From positions 839,788 to 903,787 of the forward strand of contig NZ_LMGU01000001.1 in NCBI RefSeq assembly GCF_001427525.1: 64,000 nucleotides of DNA. Direction: 5' to 3'. The notes under the pieces were generated by a model that searched no databases, had not been told where the DNA came from, and saw only the letters and a program-made list of their open reading frames with translations. The position numbers and the translations under genes were made by a program. Positions 41,720-50,365 of the stretch are shown piece by piece. Positions within the stretch are counted from its first letter, which is position 1, and the number at the start of each line of letters is the position of its first letter. This DNA comes from Microbacterium sp. Root61. Lineage in GTDB: Bacteria; Actinomycetota; Actinomycetes; Actinomycetales; Microbacteriaceae.

Positions 41720-43447
41720 GTGTCGCCGACGGAGAACGACCGCGAACTGCCGCGCGAGTTTCGCGCGATCGAATCGGAGCCGGAACTCGCACCGGACCCG
41801 GCCAAGCCCGCGCCGCAGGGCGAGAAGCCGGCGAAGCGCTCTCCTGCGGGCGGAGCGCCACCCGCCGACGCGGAGGCGTCGTCTCCGGAGACACCGACCC
41901 CGAGTACGACTCCGGATGCCGCAGCCCGCACCCAGCCCGCATTCACCCTCCCCGATATGCCGACCACGGTGTCGTTGGTCACCGACTCCGTCATCACGCG
42001 TCCGCTGGCCGAGCGCATGTCCTCCGCCGAGGACGGCGAGCTGATCGGGGTCGTGATCGAGCTGCGGACCGACAGCGGGCTGCCGCTGGATGCCGTCGTC
42101 GCCGAACTGCAAGCCCTCGTGCACGTCGCCACGCGCGGACGCGGAACCCCGGGCGATGCATGGCGTGTCGGCAGCTACGTGATGGCGGCGATGAGCCGCA
42201 GCGAGATCCTCGCCCTCGTCCGCGTGGACGCGGACAAGGGCGGCCGCGTCCGAGGCGGGCGGCAGGAGTCCAAGACCGCCCCGCGCAGCCTGATCAACCG
42301 GATCTGGCCGAACTTCGAGGTGCGCGCCACCATCCATCGGTCGGTCATCACCGTGAAGGCGGACGCCGCCGTGCGCTCGTTCGATGCGACCGGAGACGGC
42401 ATCGTGTGGGCCGTACTGGACACCGGGCTGCATGCCGAGCACGCGCACTTCGCGACGTACGCCACGCTCGACCTGCCCGGCGCGCTCGTCCCCCGCAGTT
42501 TCGTCGCGGGCGCCTCTGACGCCGAAGCGCTTCGTGATCCGAACGGCCACGGCACGCACGTGGCCGGGATCATCGCGGGCGGCCAGGTGGCTCCGTCGAA
42601 GGCGAAGCCCATCTGCGCGGCCACCTGGTACCGCACGGCCGAGGGCGACACCGGTGTGCAGCGCGTGGAGCTGGAGCGCATCAGCGGCATGGCGCCGCGC
42701 GCGAAGATCCTCTCGCTCAAAGTGCTGCGCGATGACCGCACCGGTGACCTCGCCTCCCTGCTGGCGGCGCTGGAGTACATCCAGGAACTCAACCGCGGGG
42801 GCCGGGACCTCGCCGTGCACGGGGTGAATCTCTCGTTGGGCTACCCGTTCGACCCGTCCTGGTTCGCGACGGGCTTGTCGCCCGTGTGCCGCGAGGTGGA
42901 CCGGCTCGTCGCCGACGGCGTGTGCGTCGTCGTGTCGGCGGGCAACACCGGGTACGGCGCAGCGCGAGACTCGGCCGGACGCGAGATGCGGCTGGGCTTC
43001 GGCATGACCATCAATGACCCGGGCAACGCGGCCCGGGCGATCACGGTGGGCTCGACCTCGATCAAGCCGTACTCCACCGGCATTTCGTACTTCTCCTCCA
43101 AGGGGCCGACCGGCGATGGCCGCCTCAAGCCCGATCTGGTCGCGCCGGGTGAACGTGTGGTGAGCGCCGGTGCGGGCGAACTGTTGGAGAAGGCGCGCGC
43201 CGGAGTTCCGGTGAAGCGCGGGCAGAAGGCGACCGACATCACGTACGTCGAGGACTCCGGCACCTCGATGTCGGCACCGCATGTATCAGGAGTGGCCGCC
43301 GCCTTCCTCTCCGTACACAGGGAGTTCGTCGGTAAGCCCGACGACCTCAAGCGCATCCTGATGGACACGGCCAGCGATCTCGGACGAGAGCGCAGCTTCC
43401 AGGGCCGGGGTCTGATCGACGCGATGCGGGCGATCCAGAGCGTGTAA
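41720..43447 (+). CDS. Cytoplasmic S8 (subtilisin-family) serine peptidase
   Basis: A 575-aa protein from GTG 41720, with GAGGGG just upstream. There is no signal peptide: the first ~80 residues are hydrophilic and Pro/Ala/Glu-rich. Residues ~95-220 may be an inhibitory prodomain. The triad is complete: Asp234 (WAVLDTGLHAEHAHF), His277 (NGHGTHVAGIIAGG), Ser516 (SGTSMSAPHVSG), with the oxyanion Asn in VVSAGNTG. It is followed 19 bp later by an alpha/beta hydrolase gene, so the two probably act together. Without an export signal it should act inside the cell or leave by another route. Confidence 0.9.
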   Translation: MSPTENDRELPREFRAIESEPELAPDPAKPAPQGEKPAKRSPAGGAPPADAEASSPETPTPSTTPDAAARTQPAFTLPDMPTTVSLVTDSVITRPLAERMSSAEDGELIGVVIELRTDSGLPLDAVVAELQALVHVATRGRGTPGDAWRVGSYVMAAMSRSEILALVRVDADKGGRVRGGRQESKTAPRSLINRIWPNFEVRATIHRSVITVKADAAVRSFDATGDGIVWAVLDTGLHAEHAHFATYATLDLPGALVPRSFVAGASDAEALRDPNGHGTHVAGIIAGGQVAPSKAKPICAATWYRTAEGDTGVQRVELERISGMAPRAKILSLKVLRDDRTGDLASLLAALEYIQELNRGGRDLAVHGVNLSLGYPFDPSWFATGLSPVCREVDRLVADGVCVVVSAGNTGYGAARDSAGREMRLGFGMTINDPGNAARAITVGSTSIKPYSTGISYFSSKGPTGDGRLKPDLVAPGERVVSAGAGELLEKARAGVPVKRGQKATDITYVEDSGTSMSAPHVSGVAAAFLSVHREFVGKPDDLKRILMDTASDLGRERSFQGRGLIDAMRAIQSV

Positions 43448-43466
43448 CCGTCGAGAGGGTGGAGCC

Positions 43467-44738
43467 ATGAAGCTGCCGTACGCCGAGGTCGAGTTCGACA
43501 AGAAGGGCGTCCTCGTTCATCCCGAACAGGTCGCGGATGCGGCATCCCTCATCCGCTCCGAAGATGCCACCGACGTGATCGTGCTGACCCATGGCTGGAA
43601 CAACACGTTCGGCCAGGCGCGCGATCTCTACGAGCGGCTGATCGACTCGGTCGCGGCCGTGCGCGGCAAGGTCGCCGGGGCCGGTGCCCGGCGCGTGGTC
43701 GTGATCGGCGTGCTGTGGCCGTCGATCCAGTGGGCGGACGACGCGGAGTCGGGGGCCGGCGCAGGCGTGGAGGACGACGTCGCCGCTCTGCAGGCGCAGA
43801 TCCGGGAACGGGTGCTGGATCCGACGATCGCGAACAAGCTCATCGCCCTGGTGCCGAAGCTCGACGGTTCCGCCGATGCTCAGCGCGAGTTCCTGGCGCT
43901 GCTGCGCCAGACGCTCCCCCGCACGACGAAGGGCGAGGACAAGGCGGCCTTCGACGTTCTCAAGGAGGGCAGCGTCGATGACGTGCTGAGTGCGGCGAAG
44001 GGCAGCGATGCGGACGACCCGGCAGCGGCCGTCCAGGGCGGTGCCGCCTCGATCGACCCCGCCGGTCTCCCGCCGCTCGAAGACGGCGGAGCCGCCGGAT
44101 TCCTCGACGGGATCATCGGCGCGGCGCGCAATCTACTGAACATCACGACCTACTACACGATGAAGGAGCGCGCGGGAGTAGTCGGCGAGAAGGGCATCGC
44201 CGCCCTGCTCGATCGGCTGCACACCGCAGCGCCCACCGCCCGGCTGCATCTGGTCGGGCACTCCTTCGGCGGCCGCGCGGTCACGGCCGCGGCCCTGGCC
44301 ACAGCGGCGCCCGTGTCATCGATGTCGCTGCTGCAGGCGGCGTACAGCCACTTCGGAATGTCGCAGGACTGGGACGGCGCCAAGGACGGCATCTTCGTCA
44401 AGGTTCCCGCGAAGATGAACGGCCCGATCCTGGTCACGTTCACGCAGAACGACAGGGCGGTGGGCGTCGCGTATCCGATCGCCTCGCGCCTCGCCCACCA
44501 GATCGGTGTCGGCCTCGGCGACGAGAAGGATCCGTATGGCGGGATCGGACGCAACGGCGCATTGAAGACACCCGCATCCCTCCCTGCGGCGAAGCTCCTG
44601 GAGGTCGGCGGAAAGTACGCGTTCCAGCGCGGGCGCGTCTCCAACCTCAATGCGGATGCCTTCATCACCGGCCATTCCGACATCGCGGGCCGACAGGTGG
44701 GCTACGCCGTCCTGTCCGCCGTCGTCGCGGGCGGCTGA
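43467..44738 (+). CDS. Alpha/beta hydrolase paired with the cytoplasmic subtilase
   Basis: A 423-aa protein with GAGGGTGGAG ahead of its ATG. VIVLTHGWNN (oxyanion-hole region) is followed by a ~140-residue variable insertion, then the nucleophile elbow LVGHSFGGRAV with Ser266, and a late GHSDI with a candidate catalytic His. The fold resembles esterase/lipase-type serine hydrolases (DUF-like alpha/beta hydrolases). No signal peptide or membrane helix is seen. The tight spacing suggests co-expression with the subtilase; substrate unknown. Confidence 0.82.
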   Translation: MKLPYAEVEFDKKGVLVHPEQVADAASLIRSEDATDVIVLTHGWNNTFGQARDLYERLIDSVAAVRGKVAGAGARRVVVIGVLWPSIQWADDAESGAGAGVEDDVAALQAQIRERVLDPTIANKLIALVPKLDGSADAQREFLALLRQTLPRTTKGEDKAAFDVLKEGSVDDVLSAAKGSDADDPAAAVQGGAASIDPAGLPPLEDGGAAGFLDGIIGAARNLLNITTYYTMKERAGVVGEKGIAALLDRLHTAAPTARLHLVGHSFGGRAVTAAALATAAPVSSMSLLQAAYSHFGMSQDWDGAKDGIFVKVPAKMNGPILVTFTQNDRAVGVAYPIASRLAHQIGVGLGDEKDPYGGIGRNGALKTPASLPAAKLLEVGGKYAFQRGRVSNLNADAFITGHSDIAGRQVGYAVLSAVVAGG

Positions 44739-44786
44739 TCCGGCGGGTTCTGCGCCGAAGTGACGGCACGGGCGCACAATAGGGAC

Positions 44787-45020
44787 ATGGGATTGTTCCA
44801 ATCACGCCCCGAAGAGCCGACCGAGTGGGCAGGGCTGCCGTCCGAACCGCTGCCGCCGCGATCGGCCGCGGAGGCGCTCTCCGACGGCATGCCGTCGCTG
44901 GACCTGTTCGCGGCGACCGCGGTCGAGTCGATCGTCATCCCGGTGGCGCCGCAGATCGAGATCGTCGAGGCCGCAAGCATCCCGGCGGACGGTGACGACG
45001 GCCCGGAGTCAGCCGGCTAG
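44787..45020 (+). CDS. Small conserved protein of unknown function
   Basis: A 77-aa acidic, Pro-rich protein, MGLFQSRPEEPTEWAGLPSE onward. A CACAAT box ends 6 nt before the ATG. A hydrophobic IVIPVAPQIEIVEAASIP stretch lies near the end. Size and the PTEWAGLP motif suggest a family restricted to this group of actinobacteria; I cannot assign a role. Its 3' end overlaps the convergent dienelactone hydrolase gene by 12 bp. Confidence 0.65.
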   Translation: MGLFQSRPEEPTEWAGLPSEPLPPRSAAEALSDGMPSLDLFAATAVESIVIPVAPQIEIVEAASIPADGDDGPESAG

Positions 45021-45746
45021 CTTCTCGTCGAGGAAGTCGAGCACTCGCTCCACGCCCTCCTGCTGCCGATCGATGGTCAGCACGGAATGACCGGGACCGT
45101 CGAACTCCACCGCGAGGAAGCGGTCGCCGAGTTCGCGAGCCAGCGTGTCGAAGCGCGTACCCGTGGCAGGATCGTCGCGGTAGCGCAGCCCCAGCACCTC
45201 GCACGGTGACCCGCGCACGACCTGCAGGTCGGTGGGGCTCAGTCCCAGGTCGGCACCTCGCGCGGTGCGTCCACGACGGAACCCCACCGCCGCCGGGAGC
45301 GACGGCTCGGCGAGCACCGGGGCGATGACCGGGGCGTCGGCCATCATCGCCAACGCGAATCCGCCGGTGAAGCACATACCGACCACGCCGATGCCCGGCC
45401 CACCGACCTCGCCATGCAGATCGCGGGCGAGCGCGCGCAACCAGCCCGCGATCGGGCTGGTCTTGCCACGGGCGAACACGGAGAACTCCCGCCGCACGCA
45501 GAACTGCCACAGATCGCCCACGACATTGCCGACGGAGAATCCCGCGCCCGGACGACCGAACAGCCGGGGCAAAAGCACGGTGTGACCGCGCGCGACGATC
45601 TCCTCTGCGAACGCGACCAGCGTGGGCTCGATGCCGGGGATCTCGTGGATGACGATGACGCCGGGTCCGGTACCCAGGCGCCAGACGTCGCGCGTCCGCC
45701 CATCCGCGGTGAACTCTTCGTGCGTCCATCCGGCCAGTGCATCCAT
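45009..45746 (-). CDS. Dienelactone hydrolase family protein
   Basis: A 245-aa alpha/beta hydrolase. The nucleophile elbow is GMCFTGG with Cys, as in dienelactone hydrolases; the family HEIPG motif is present (VIVIHEIPGIEPTLVAFAEE), and the catalytic His is in FDGPGHSVLT. Dienelactone hydrolases open lactone rings in aromatic degradation, but many paralogues have other esters as substrates. Upstream of mmsA's stop by 50 bp on the same strand. Confidence 0.88.
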   Translation of the reverse strand: MDALAGWTHEEFTADGRTRDVWRLGTGPGVIVIHEIPGIEPTLVAFAEEIVARGHTVLLPRLFGRPGAGFSVGNVVGDLWQFCVRREFSVFARGKTSPIAGWLRALARDLHGEVGGPGIGVVGMCFTGGFALAMMADAPVIAPVLAEPSLPAAVGFRRGRTARGADLGLSPTDLQVVRGSPCEVLGLRYRDDPATGTRFDTLARELGDRFLAVEFDGPGHSVLTIDRQQEGVERVLDFLDEKLAG

Positions 45747-45795
45747 CCGCTCATCGTGGCAGATGCGTGCTCGTTCGTGGGATCGTTTCCCCGTC

Positions 45796-47337
45796 CTACT
45801 CGTGCTGCGGGAAGCCCAGATTCAATCCGCCGTGCGACGGATCGAGCCAGCGGGAGGTCACGGCCTTCTCCTGGGTGAAGAACTCGAATCCGTGCGCGCC
45901 GTATGCCTTCGAGACGCCGAACAGCGAATCCTTCCACCCGCCGAACGAGTGATACGCCACGGGCACCGGGATCGGCACATTGATGCCGACCATGCCGACC
46001 TGCACCTCGCGTTGGAACCGTCGTGCGGCGCCCCCGTCGTTCGTGAAGATCGCGGTGCCGTTGCCGTACGGGCTGGCGTTGATGATGCCCAGGCCGTCTT
46101 CGTAGCCCTCCACGCGCACGATCGACAGCACGGGGCCGAATATCTCGTCGCGGTAGACGGCGGACGAGGTCGGCACGGCGTCGATCAACGTGGGGCCGAG
46201 CCAGAACCCGGCCGGGTCACCGTCGAACTCGTCGTCGCGGCCGTCGACCACGACCGTCGCGCCGTCCTCCGTGGCCCGGTCGATGTAGCCGGCCACCTTG
46301 TCGCGGTGCACGCCGGTGATGAGCGGACCCATGTCGGACCCGCGCGTACCGTCTCCGGTGCGCAGGGTCGACATCCGCTGCTTCACCTTCTCGATGAGCT
46401 GGTCGGCGACCGAATCGACCGCGAGGACGACCGAGATCGCCATGCAGCGCTCGCCGGCGGAGCCGAACCCCGCGTTCACGGCAGCATCCGCCGCGAGTTC
46501 GAGATCGGCATCCGGGAGCACCAGCATGTGGTTCTTCGCCCCGCCGAGCGCCTGGACGCGCTTGCCGTGGGCGCTCGCCGTCTCGAAGATGTACTTCGCG
46601 ATCGGGGTCGAGCCGACGAAGGAGATCGCCCGCACGTCGGGGTGCACGAGCAACGCATCGACGGCCTCCTTGTCGCCGTGGACGACGTTCAGCACGCCGT
46701 CCGGAAGGCCGGCCTCCTGCATCCGGGCAGCGAGCCAGTTCGACGCCGACGGATCCTTCTCGCTCGGCTTGAGCACCACGGCATTGCCCGCGGCGATCGC
46801 GACGGGGAAGAACCACAGCGGCACCATGGCCGGGAAGTTGAACGGGCTGATGATCCCGACCACGCCGAGGGGCTGCCGCAGCGAATACACGTCGACGCCG
46901 GTCGACACGTTCTCCGAGTACGCGCCCTTCGTGATCGTCGCCATGCCGCAGGCGAGCTCGACGACCTCGATGCCGCGCGCGATCTCTCCAAGGGCATCCG
47001 CCGTCACCTTGCCGTGCTCGGATGTGAGGATCGCGGCCAGTTCGTCCTTGCGCGCGTTGACCAGCTCGCGGAACGCGAACATCACGGTCTGCCGCTTGGC
47101 GATCGAGGCGTCCCGCCATCCGACCGCCGCAGCGTGGGCGTTCGCGACCGCGACATCCACGTCAGCGCGCGACGCCAGGCGGACGTTCTTCTGCACGATG
47201 CCGCGCGCGGGGTCGTACACGGGCGCGGTCCGTGCGGACTCCCCCGCCCAGGTCGTGCCCCCGACCCAGTGCTCGATCGTCGGGACCGGTACGGGCGCGC
47301 CTTCGCTGCCGGGTCGGGTGGTCGTGGTGTCGGTCAT
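45796..47337 (-). CDS. mmsA: CoA-acylating methylmalonate-semialdehyde dehydrogenase
   Basis: A 513-aa aldehyde dehydrogenase. Start MTDTTTTRPGSEG follows GGAAGGAGTCATC. It carries ISPFNFPAMVPLWFFPVAIA, LKPSEKDPS, the NAD-binding SFVGSTPIAKYIF, KNHMLVLPDAD and the catalytic Cys in SAGERCMAISV, all typical of MmsA. It converts malonate or methylmalonate semialdehyde to acetyl- or propionyl-CoA. Lying after the pyrimidine-degradation operon, it could complete breakdown of beta-alanine once transaminated; it has its own leader after a hairpin. Confidence 0.93.
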   Translation of the reverse strand: MTDTTTTRPGSEGAPVPVPTIEHWVGGTTWAGESARTAPVYDPARGIVQKNVRLASRADVDVAVANAHAAAVGWRDASIAKRQTVMFAFRELVNARKDELAAILTSEHGKVTADALGEIARGIEVVELACGMATITKGAYSENVSTGVDVYSLRQPLGVVGIISPFNFPAMVPLWFFPVAIAAGNAVVLKPSEKDPSASNWLAARMQEAGLPDGVLNVVHGDKEAVDALLVHPDVRAISFVGSTPIAKYIFETASAHGKRVQALGGAKNHMLVLPDADLELAADAAVNAGFGSAGERCMAISVVLAVDSVADQLIEKVKQRMSTLRTGDGTRGSDMGPLITGVHRDKVAGYIDRATEDGATVVVDGRDDEFDGDPAGFWLGPTLIDAVPTSSAVYRDEIFGPVLSIVRVEGYEDGLGIINASPYGNGTAIFTNDGGAARRFQREVQVGMVGINVPIPVPVAYHSFGGWKDSLFGVSKAYGAHGFEFFTQEKAVTSRWLDPSHGGLNLGFPQHE

Positions 47338-47475
47338 GATGACTCCTTCCGGGGCGTCGGCGCCTCCGATCGTCCCTCGGCGAAAACTGCGGCCGAGCCG
47401 GTCTGTGCCGCGGGCCTCGGCCAACGGCGCCAGGATACGCCCGACCTCGTCTCGGTGGCGAGAATTATCAGCGAG

Positions 47476-47511
47476 ATCGCGGGCGGGCGTCCTGCGACGA
47501 CCACCCGCGAT
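47476..47511 (-). terminator. Hairpin between the ABC substrate-binding gene and mmsA
   Basis: ATCGCGGG pairs with CCCGCGAT over an 20-nt loop, right after the stop of the substrate-binding gene. No T-run follows. Confidence 0.5.
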
Positions 47512-47518
47512 GCATCCG

Positions 47519-48673
47519 CTACTGGCCGCCCTCGGTGAGGGTGACCTCGATCGGTGTGAAGCTCTCCCCCGTCAGGTCGAGCCCGGAGTCGGCGAGTTCG
47601 TCGAGCGCCTTCTGGATCCATTCGTTGGAGAACGCCGTCGCGGGCGGCTCCTCGGTGATGAGGTGAGCCCCGGTCTCGTTGACCGCAGCGAGAGCCCCTT
47701 CGACCGTCTTGGTCCAGGCTGCTTCATCGATGATGCCGATGCCGTCGGGCGACGGCCAGATCAGCTTGTTCGTCTCGTTCACCATCCACAGCTCGTGGCT
47801 GGGGCCCCAGCCGGAGCCGGCCGCGATGGTGATGTCCGACGCCTCCTGCGGGTTCTCCGCCGCGTAGACCCAGCCCTTGATGACGGCCTTGAGGAACTTG
47901 ACAGTGGTGTCCTGGTAGTCCTGGTCGTCGGCGAGGCGAGCCGTGTCGGCCCAGATGGCGTCCTGCAGCATGGCGCCCTCGGTGTCCTCGTAGCTGATGA
48001 CGTTGAAGTCCTCCGGCTGGTACAGCTCACCCGTGTCCGGGTTCGTCGTCTCCAGCAGCTGCGCGTACTCGTTGTAGGTCATCGCCTGTGCCGCGTCGAT
48101 GTCGCCCTGCAGGAAGGCGTTCATGTTGAAGTCCTGCGTGATGATCTGCACCGTGCTGGCGTCGAGTCCTTCCGCGGCCATCGCCGCGAAGATCTCCCAC
48201 TCGTTGCCGAAGCCCCACGATCCGATCTTCTTCCCCTCGAAGTCGGCCACCGAGGTGATCCCCGAATCGGCCCAGGACACCTGGAGAGTGCCGGAGCGCT
48301 GGAAGATCTGCGCGATGTCGGTGAGGTTCGCTCCCGCCTCGATCGAGCCGAGCACCTTCGGCACCCACGCGATCGCATAGTCGACGTCGCCGTTGGCCAA
48401 CGCGTCCTGCGGCACGATGTCGCCGCCGGACGGGATGATCTCGACGTCCAGTCCCTCCTCCTCGAAGAAGCCCTGATCCACGGCGGCGAAGTAGCCGGCG
48501 AACTGGCCCTGCGGCAACCACTGCAGCTGCAGCTTCACCGATGTGAGCTCGCCCTCGGGCGCGGCGCTGTCCGATGCGCCTCCGCTGGATCCACCCGAAC
48601 AGGCGGTCATGACGAGTGCGCCCACGAGGGTGAGCGCTCCGGCCGCCAGGAGGCGACGTGTGCTGTGTCTCAT
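47519..48673 (-). CDS. NMT1/THI5-type ABC substrate-binding lipoprotein
   Basis: A 384-aa lipoprotein. The signal peptide ends in a lipobox, LVMTACSGG. The mature part has the NMT1/THI5 signature (LQLQWLPQGQFAGYFAAVDQ, GFFEEEGLDVEIIPSGGDIV). It is the last gene of the operon with two permeases, an ATPase, a dihydropyrimidinase and amidohydrolase, so its ligand is probably a pyrimidine, hydantoin or related compound rather than thiamine precursor; this is inferred from context. Start is followed upstream by GAAAGGAATTGAC. Confidence 0.9.
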   Translation of the reverse strand: MRHSTRRLLAAGALTLVGALVMTACSGGSSGGASDSAAPEGELTSVKLQLQWLPQGQFAGYFAAVDQGFFEEEGLDVEIIPSGGDIVPQDALANGDVDYAIAWVPKVLGSIEAGANLTDIAQIFQRSGTLQVSWADSGITSVADFEGKKIGSWGFGNEWEIFAAMAAEGLDASTVQIITQDFNMNAFLQGDIDAAQAMTYNEYAQLLETTNPDTGELYQPEDFNVISYEDTEGAMLQDAIWADTARLADDQDYQDTTVKFLKAVIKGWVYAAENPQEASDITIAAGSGWGPSHELWMVNETNKLIWPSPDGIGIIDEAAWTKTVEGALAAVNETGAHLITEEPPATAFSNEWIQKALDELADSGLDLTGESFTPIEVTLTEGGQ

Positions 48674-48740
48674 GTCAATTCCTTTCATCTGGTGGTGCAG
48701 GTGACCTCGGCCTCTGGTGAGCGCGAGGACGCGAAGGGCT

Positions 48741-49541
48741 TCAGGTGCCGCGGCGCCTCGTGGCGAGCCGCTCGAGCAGCAGGGTGACGACGTAGAAGAG
48801 CAGGCCGAGCAGGATGGCGGCGAAGACGTACGCCCAGGCGCGGGCGTAGGCACTGGTGGCCGCCGAGGTGGAGATCATGCCGCCCAGTCCGCCGCGCGGC
48901 CCGCCGAAGTACTCCGCCACGAGGGCTGAGATGACGGCGAGCGACGACGCGATACGGATCCCAGTGAAGACGAACGGCACCGCGGTCGGCAGTGTGACGG
49001 TCCGGAGGATCTGACCGCCGTCGGCCGCGTAGGCCCGCATCAGATCGCGGTGCACGGGGATCACCTGCCGGAAGCCGCGCAGGGTATTGAGGAACACGGG
49101 CACGAACGACGCGAGCGCGGCGATCGCCTGCCGACCGAACTGACTGTCGGCGCCGAACATCGAGTTCAACACGGGTGCCAGTGCGACGATCGGGATCACG
49201 GCCAGGCTCGCCACGACGGGAGCGCTCATCAGGTCGAGCACGCTCCAGCGTGAGGCGAGGGCCGCGAGGAGGATGCCGAGGATCGACCCCACGACGAGGC
49301 CGATGAGGGCATTCGTTCCCGTGATGAGGGTCGCCGAGAGGATCGCCGGCCAGAACTGCACGAACTGCTCCGCGATCGCGGCGGGGCTCGGCAGGAGGTA
49401 GTCGCTGACCCCGACGACGCTCACCAGGAACTGCCACGCGCCCAGCACGAGGATTCCCACCACGACCGGTGCGAGGATGCGCAGCCACGTATCGCTGCGG
49501 GCCGACGCCGGTGCGCGGGTGGAGACGGATGCCGTGGCCAT
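48741..49541 (-). CDS. ABC transporter permease (NMT1-type importer)
   Basis: A 266-aa permease with six hydrophobic segments and the EAA-loop motif (LMRAYAADGGQILRTVTLPT, followed by AVPFVFTGIRIA). Its ATG overlaps the ATPase stop (TGATG). Pairs with the second permease at 50362. Confidence 0.9.
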   Translation of the reverse strand: MATASVSTRAPASARSDTWLRILAPVVVGILVLGAWQFLVSVVGVSDYLLPSPAAIAEQFVQFWPAILSATLITGTNALIGLVVGSILGILLAALASRWSVLDLMSAPVVASLAVIPIVALAPVLNSMFGADSQFGRQAIAALASFVPVFLNTLRGFRQVIPVHRDLMRAYAADGGQILRTVTLPTAVPFVFTGIRIASSLAVISALVAEYFGGPRGGLGGMISTSAATSAYARAWAYVFAAILLGLLFYVVTLLLERLATRRRGT

Positions 49542-50365
49542 CAGCGGGTCTCCACCCCCTTGGCGGTCGGGGTCCCCTGGTGGAGGGCCTCACGGACCGC
49601 GGTGACCATCTCGAAGAAGGACGTGTCCTCGCGCAGGTCCTCCGTGCGAGCCTCGGTGGCCTGCAGCGCCATCGGCAGGATCTGCTGGATCCTCCCCGGA
49701 CGCGGCGACATCACGACGACGCGATCGGAGAGGAACACCGCCTCCGGGATCGAGTGCGTGACGAAGACCACGGCTGCCCCCGTCTCCGCACAGATCCGCA
49801 CGAGCTCCGTCTGCATCCGCTCGCGGGTCATCTCATCGAGCGCGCCGAACGGCTCGTCCATCAGCAGCAGGCTCGGGCTCTCGGCGAGCGCACGGGCGAT
49901 CGCGACCCGCTGCTGCATCCCGCCCGACAGCTGGTCGGGGTAGCGGTCGGCGAAGTCGGACAGCCCGACCATCTCGAGCAATTGGGCCACGCGCGCGCGG
50001 CGGGACCCGGCATCCGTCCGGTGCACTTCCAGGGGGAGCGAGACGTTGCCCGACACGGTGCGCCACGGGAGCAGACCCGCTTGCTGGAACGCGATGCCGT
50101 AGTCCTGGTCACGACGTGCGCGATCGGCCGTCTTGCCGAACACCCGGATGTCGCCCTCAGTGGGCTGATCGAGGTCGGCGATCAGCCGCATGAGAGTCGA
50201 CTTGCCGCAGCCGGACGGCCCGATCAACGAGACGAACTCGCCGGCCGCGACGGTCAGGTCGATCCCCTGCAGGGCGTGCACCTGGCCGCTCCGGGTCTCG
50301 AACGTCTTGTCGACCCCCACTACTTCGACCGCGGCAGTTCCGGGCGTTGCCTCACTCGCGCTCAC
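49541..50365 (-). CDS. ABC transporter ATP-binding protein (NMT1/SsuB-type)
   Basis: A 274-aa ATPase with GTG start 50365 overlapping the permease stop (GTGA). Walker A LIGPSGCGKSTLM, signature DQLSGGMQQRVAIARALA, Walker B SLLLMDEPFGALDEMTRERM, switch His in VFVTHSIPEAV. The AFQQAGLLPWRTVSGNVSLP Q-loop is typical of nitrate/sulfonate/taurine-type importers. Confidence 0.93.
   Translation of the reverse strand: MSASEATPGTAAVEVVGVDKTFETRSGQVHALQGIDLTVAAGEFVSLIGPSGCGKSTLMRLIADLDQPTEGDIRVFGKTADRARRDQDYGIAFQQAGLLPWRTVSGNVSLPLEVHRTDAGSRRARVAQLLEMVGLSDFADRYPDQLSGGMQQRVAIARALAESPSLLLMDEPFGALDEMTRERMQTELVRICAETGAAVVFVTHSIPEAVFLSDRVVVMSPRPGRIQQILPMALQATEARTEDLREDTSFFEMVTAVREALHQGTPTAKGVETR

Noticed and set aside
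41459..43282. Minus-strand open frame of 607 codons opposite the EcsC-like and subtilase genes
   Set aside because: Opposes genes with complete catalytic triads; no recognisable domain.
46298..48787. Plus-strand open frame of 829 codons opposite mmsA and the substrate-binding gene
   Set aside because: Shadow of two genes with strong family motifs on the other strand.
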